The notes under the pieces: generated by a model
Database searches by the model: none
Seen by the model: only the letters and a program-made list of their open reading frames with translations
What the model was told of the DNA's origin: nothing
Position numbers and translations under genes: made by a program
Shown here: in pieces, positions 12,716 through 14,588 of the stretch
Position numbering within the stretch: position 1 is the first letter of the stretch
Layout: every line of letters begins with the position of its first letter
Source of the DNA: Ruminiclostridium sp.
Lineage (GTDB): Bacteria; Bacillota_A; Clostridia; Oscillospirales; Ruminococcaceae
Direction: 5' to 3'
Assembly: GCA_017550775.1 (NCBI GenBank)
Contig: JAFZOA010000737.1
Location: 1 to 14,588 of the forward strand
DNA: 14,588 nt

Positions 12716-14588
12716 TTACAGTTTTTGCGTTCTGATATTTGTGATAGCGCACTGGTCGCCTGTCAACGCAACATATATGTCATCGTTGCCGTCAAGTATC
12801 GTGGTGGTGCTGTTTATGACAACTCCGGCGTTCTCTGCGCTGAGTGTGATGACATTCTTTTCCCTGTTAATGGAAATCGTGTAGTCAAGTCCCTGCTTAT
12901 TCATTTCGAGCCACGCGTTCCACCCCGGGAAATCCTTTGTCTGCTCAACGTTGACTACGTTTTCGACCTGTTCCTGTGATTCCCAGTTCTCGCCGGTCAT
13001 CTTCAGCAGCAGATATTCGCGGAAATCCGCACCTTTGACATGACCGCCCCGTGCCGAGAAGACGCAGATATACGGACAATGCCATACAAGCCGAGCCGTG
13101 GGATAGCTCACGGAATGGAACGAGAGCGTCAGCCCGTCCTTGACCGGTATGCCCAGCGTAGCCTCAAAACGCGGCCCGTCGATCTCGATATTCGGGATAT
13201 CTCCCTGCGGGCAGTCCTTTATGTAGCTTATTTCCTCCGCGATGCGCGGGATAGAGTCGGGAGAGGTCTCGAATTCCTCGTTATTGACCATTATGTTGTG
13301 TATCTCACAGTGCTCGCCGCCGAGCGAAACGAACGTGTAGCGCGCGGTATCCGGCAGAGCGAGTATCACATCAAACATCCGCAGTTCGTTTGACACGTGT
13401 AAGAGCATATGGTCACGATTACGGACAGCTTCTATCTTGTACTTCTGTCCGGATATGGTGTCACCGAGACCGGGCTGCTCAATATCAGTGCCGCCCTCGC
13501 ATATCCGAAGCTCGGCTTTTCTCACGCCTCCCTTTGTAAGCTGACCGTCAAGCCTTATCCTCGCGTACTCGAAATACAGAAGATACTTGTTATTCTCATC
13601 GCCGGGGTGAACTTTGCCGTCAAGAGAATCGAAAACTATCAGCGAAGGAAGGCTCTCGTTTTCGGGGAAATCGTCATACGGTTGGCTGCAAAGGCGTATC
13701 ATAGTCTTTCGCTTTGTGATATTGATGCCCTCAGTGCAGTCGTGATACAGCGAATCACAGCGCAGTCCATCAGTCGTCGCTACATTTGCGCCCGTTATGC
13801 TTTCTTTCATGCGGTATTCGCTGTCAGCATCTATCATGTGTATCATTATTCTCGCGTAATCGGGGTCAAACTGTATGCCCGTACCCTTTGCGAGCTCCTC
13901 GCGAACTATGTGCTGCGGGATAGCATTACGGTAGCTTCGGTTCGAGGTCATCGCGTCATAAGCGTCCGCAACGGCGATAATACGCGCGATATCGGGGATC
14001 TCCTCACCCTTGAGACCCTCGGGATAGCCTCTGCCGTTATAGCGCTCATGGTGATAGTGCGCACCGATGCTGAGCCACGGTATTCGGCTTATGTTCGAAA
14101 GTATCTGGCTGCCCATGACGGTATGCTGCTTTATCTGCTCGAATTCCTCATCCGTGAGCCGACCCGGTTTTGAGAGAATGGATTTGCGCACTCCTATCTT
14201 GCCGACATCGTGAAGCAGAGCCGTATAGTAGATATTTTCGCACTCGTCGGCGGTCTTGCCCGCGTCCTCGGCTATTCTCCTCGAATATTCAGCAACACGG
14301 ACGGAATGACCGTTGGTGTAGGGATCCTTTGCGTCTATTGCGCTTGCAAGTGCTTCGGCGGTCTGCACGAACAGCTCATGCGCTTCCTTGTTCTTCCTTT
14401 CGAGCGAGGCGGCAGCCGTTCTGAGCTTGTAAGTCTTCCTCGCCTCCTTCAGACGGCCATGATACATCGCGGTACATATAGTGGCGAGCGAGATAAAGAA
14501 CATGATATAGTTGAGCGTGTCTCCCGATAAGACACTGTATGTTTCGCCGGAGATCTCGATCTCCCTCATGCTGAACGTTACGCCGTCC
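12716..14588 (-). CDS. HD-GYP domain cyclic-di-GMP phosphodiesterase, N-terminus outside window
   Basis: HD-GYP proteins hydrolyse the second messenger c-di-GMP. The frame is open to the window edge. The first ATG (14567-14569) has no ribosome binding site, so the real start is probably beyond 14588; positions below count from that ATG. A transmembrane helix at ~20-37 (YIMFFISLATICTAMYHG) leads into a charged linker helix. The HD-GYP domain (~65-245) has the HD pair at 120-121 (LLHDVGKIGV), KPGRLTDEEFEQIKQH, and HHERYNGRGYP at 173-183; all look intact. Residues ~266-617 form a beta-rich extension of unknown family in which FVSLGGEHCEIHNI (413-426) and IYVALTGDQCAITNI (598-612) look like two copies of one motif. 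The missing N-terminus probably holds more membrane helices or a sensor. Confidence 0.9.
   Translation of the reverse strand, partial: DGVTFSMREIEISGETYSVLSGDTLNYIMFFISLATICTAMYHGRLKEARKTYKLRTAAASLERKNKEAHELFVQTAEALASAIDAKDPYTNGHSVRVAEYSRRIAEDAGKTADECENIYYTALLHDVGKIGVRKSILSKPGRLTDEEFEQIKQHTVMGSQILSNISRIPWLSIGAHYHHERYNGRGYPEGLKGEEIPDIARIIAVADAYDAMTSNRSYRNAIPQHIVREELAKGTGIQFDPDYARIMIHMIDADSEYRMKESITGANVATTDGLRCDSLYHDCTEGINITKRKTMIRLCSQPYDDFPENESLPSLIVFDSLDGKVHPGDENNKYLLYFEYARIRLDGQLTKGGVRKAELRICEGGTDIEQPGLGDTISGQKYKIEAVRNRDHMLLHVSNELRMFDVILALPDTARYTFVSLGGEHCEIHNIMVNNEEFETSPDSIPRIAEEISYIKDCPQGDIPNIEIDGPRFEATLGIPVKDGLTLSFHSVSYPTARLVWHCPYICVFSARGGHVKGADFREYLLLKMTGENWESQEQVENVVNVEQTKDFPGWNAWLEMNKQGLDYTISINREKNVITLSAENAGVVINSTTTILDGNDDIYVALTGDQCAITNIRTQKL

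Overview
The window looks like chromosomal DNA of a Gram-positive gut anaerobe of class Clostridia, probably Oscillospiraceae/Ruminococcaceae. This is inferred from strong GGAGG ribosome binding sites, consensus sigma-A promoters, Clostridia-like chemoreceptor and HD-GYP sequences and the style of mobile element. Moderately GC-rich host-like genes flank a more AT-rich block that carries an element.

Left part (1-3545). A minus-strand operon encodes a 65-aa acidic protein, an ECF-type sigma factor (4-nt start/stop overlap) and the first 12 codons of a third gene that leaves the window. Divergent from it, with its own near-consensus promoter, is a complete chemoreceptor (MCP) ending at a strong terminator. 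Directly after that terminator lie three tandem ~98-nt hairpin-rich modules that I cannot assign to a known RNA family.

Middle (3546-11070). Two AT-rich genes on the minus strand encode a 231-aa protein of unknown function and a small three-helix membrane protein. Next comes the recombination module of an integrative element, also on the minus strand. In transcription order it has a sigma-70-region-4-like regulator whose Shine-Dalgarno is paired in its leader, a ~575-nt non-coding stretch with a boxA-like sequence, a 54-aa small protein, and three tightly coupled serine-recombinase-family genes. The first and third recombinases carry the catalytic serine; the middle one has no catalytic domain. 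A pair of 9-bp direct repeats follows the last recombinase and is a candidate attachment or binding site. No relaxase, conjugation or replication genes are visible, so this is a minimal element or the remnant or end of a larger one.

Right part (11071-14588). A 283-aa HExxH putative metalloprotease of unknown family is followed by a gene graveyard. The graveyard holds an S66 LD-carboxypeptidase broken by an in-frame TAA and truncated at both ends and, on the opposite strand, the first ~39 codons of a PIN-domain toxin with a probable antitoxin tail. Last is a large HD-GYP cyclic-di-GMP phosphodiesterase with a ~350-residue C-terminal extension; its N-terminus runs off the window.

Functionally, the MCP and the HD-GYP protein point to a motile or c-di-GMP-signalling host. 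The regulator, leader and recombinase set forms one transcriptional unit governing integration and excision. All family assignments come from reading motifs; no database search was run.
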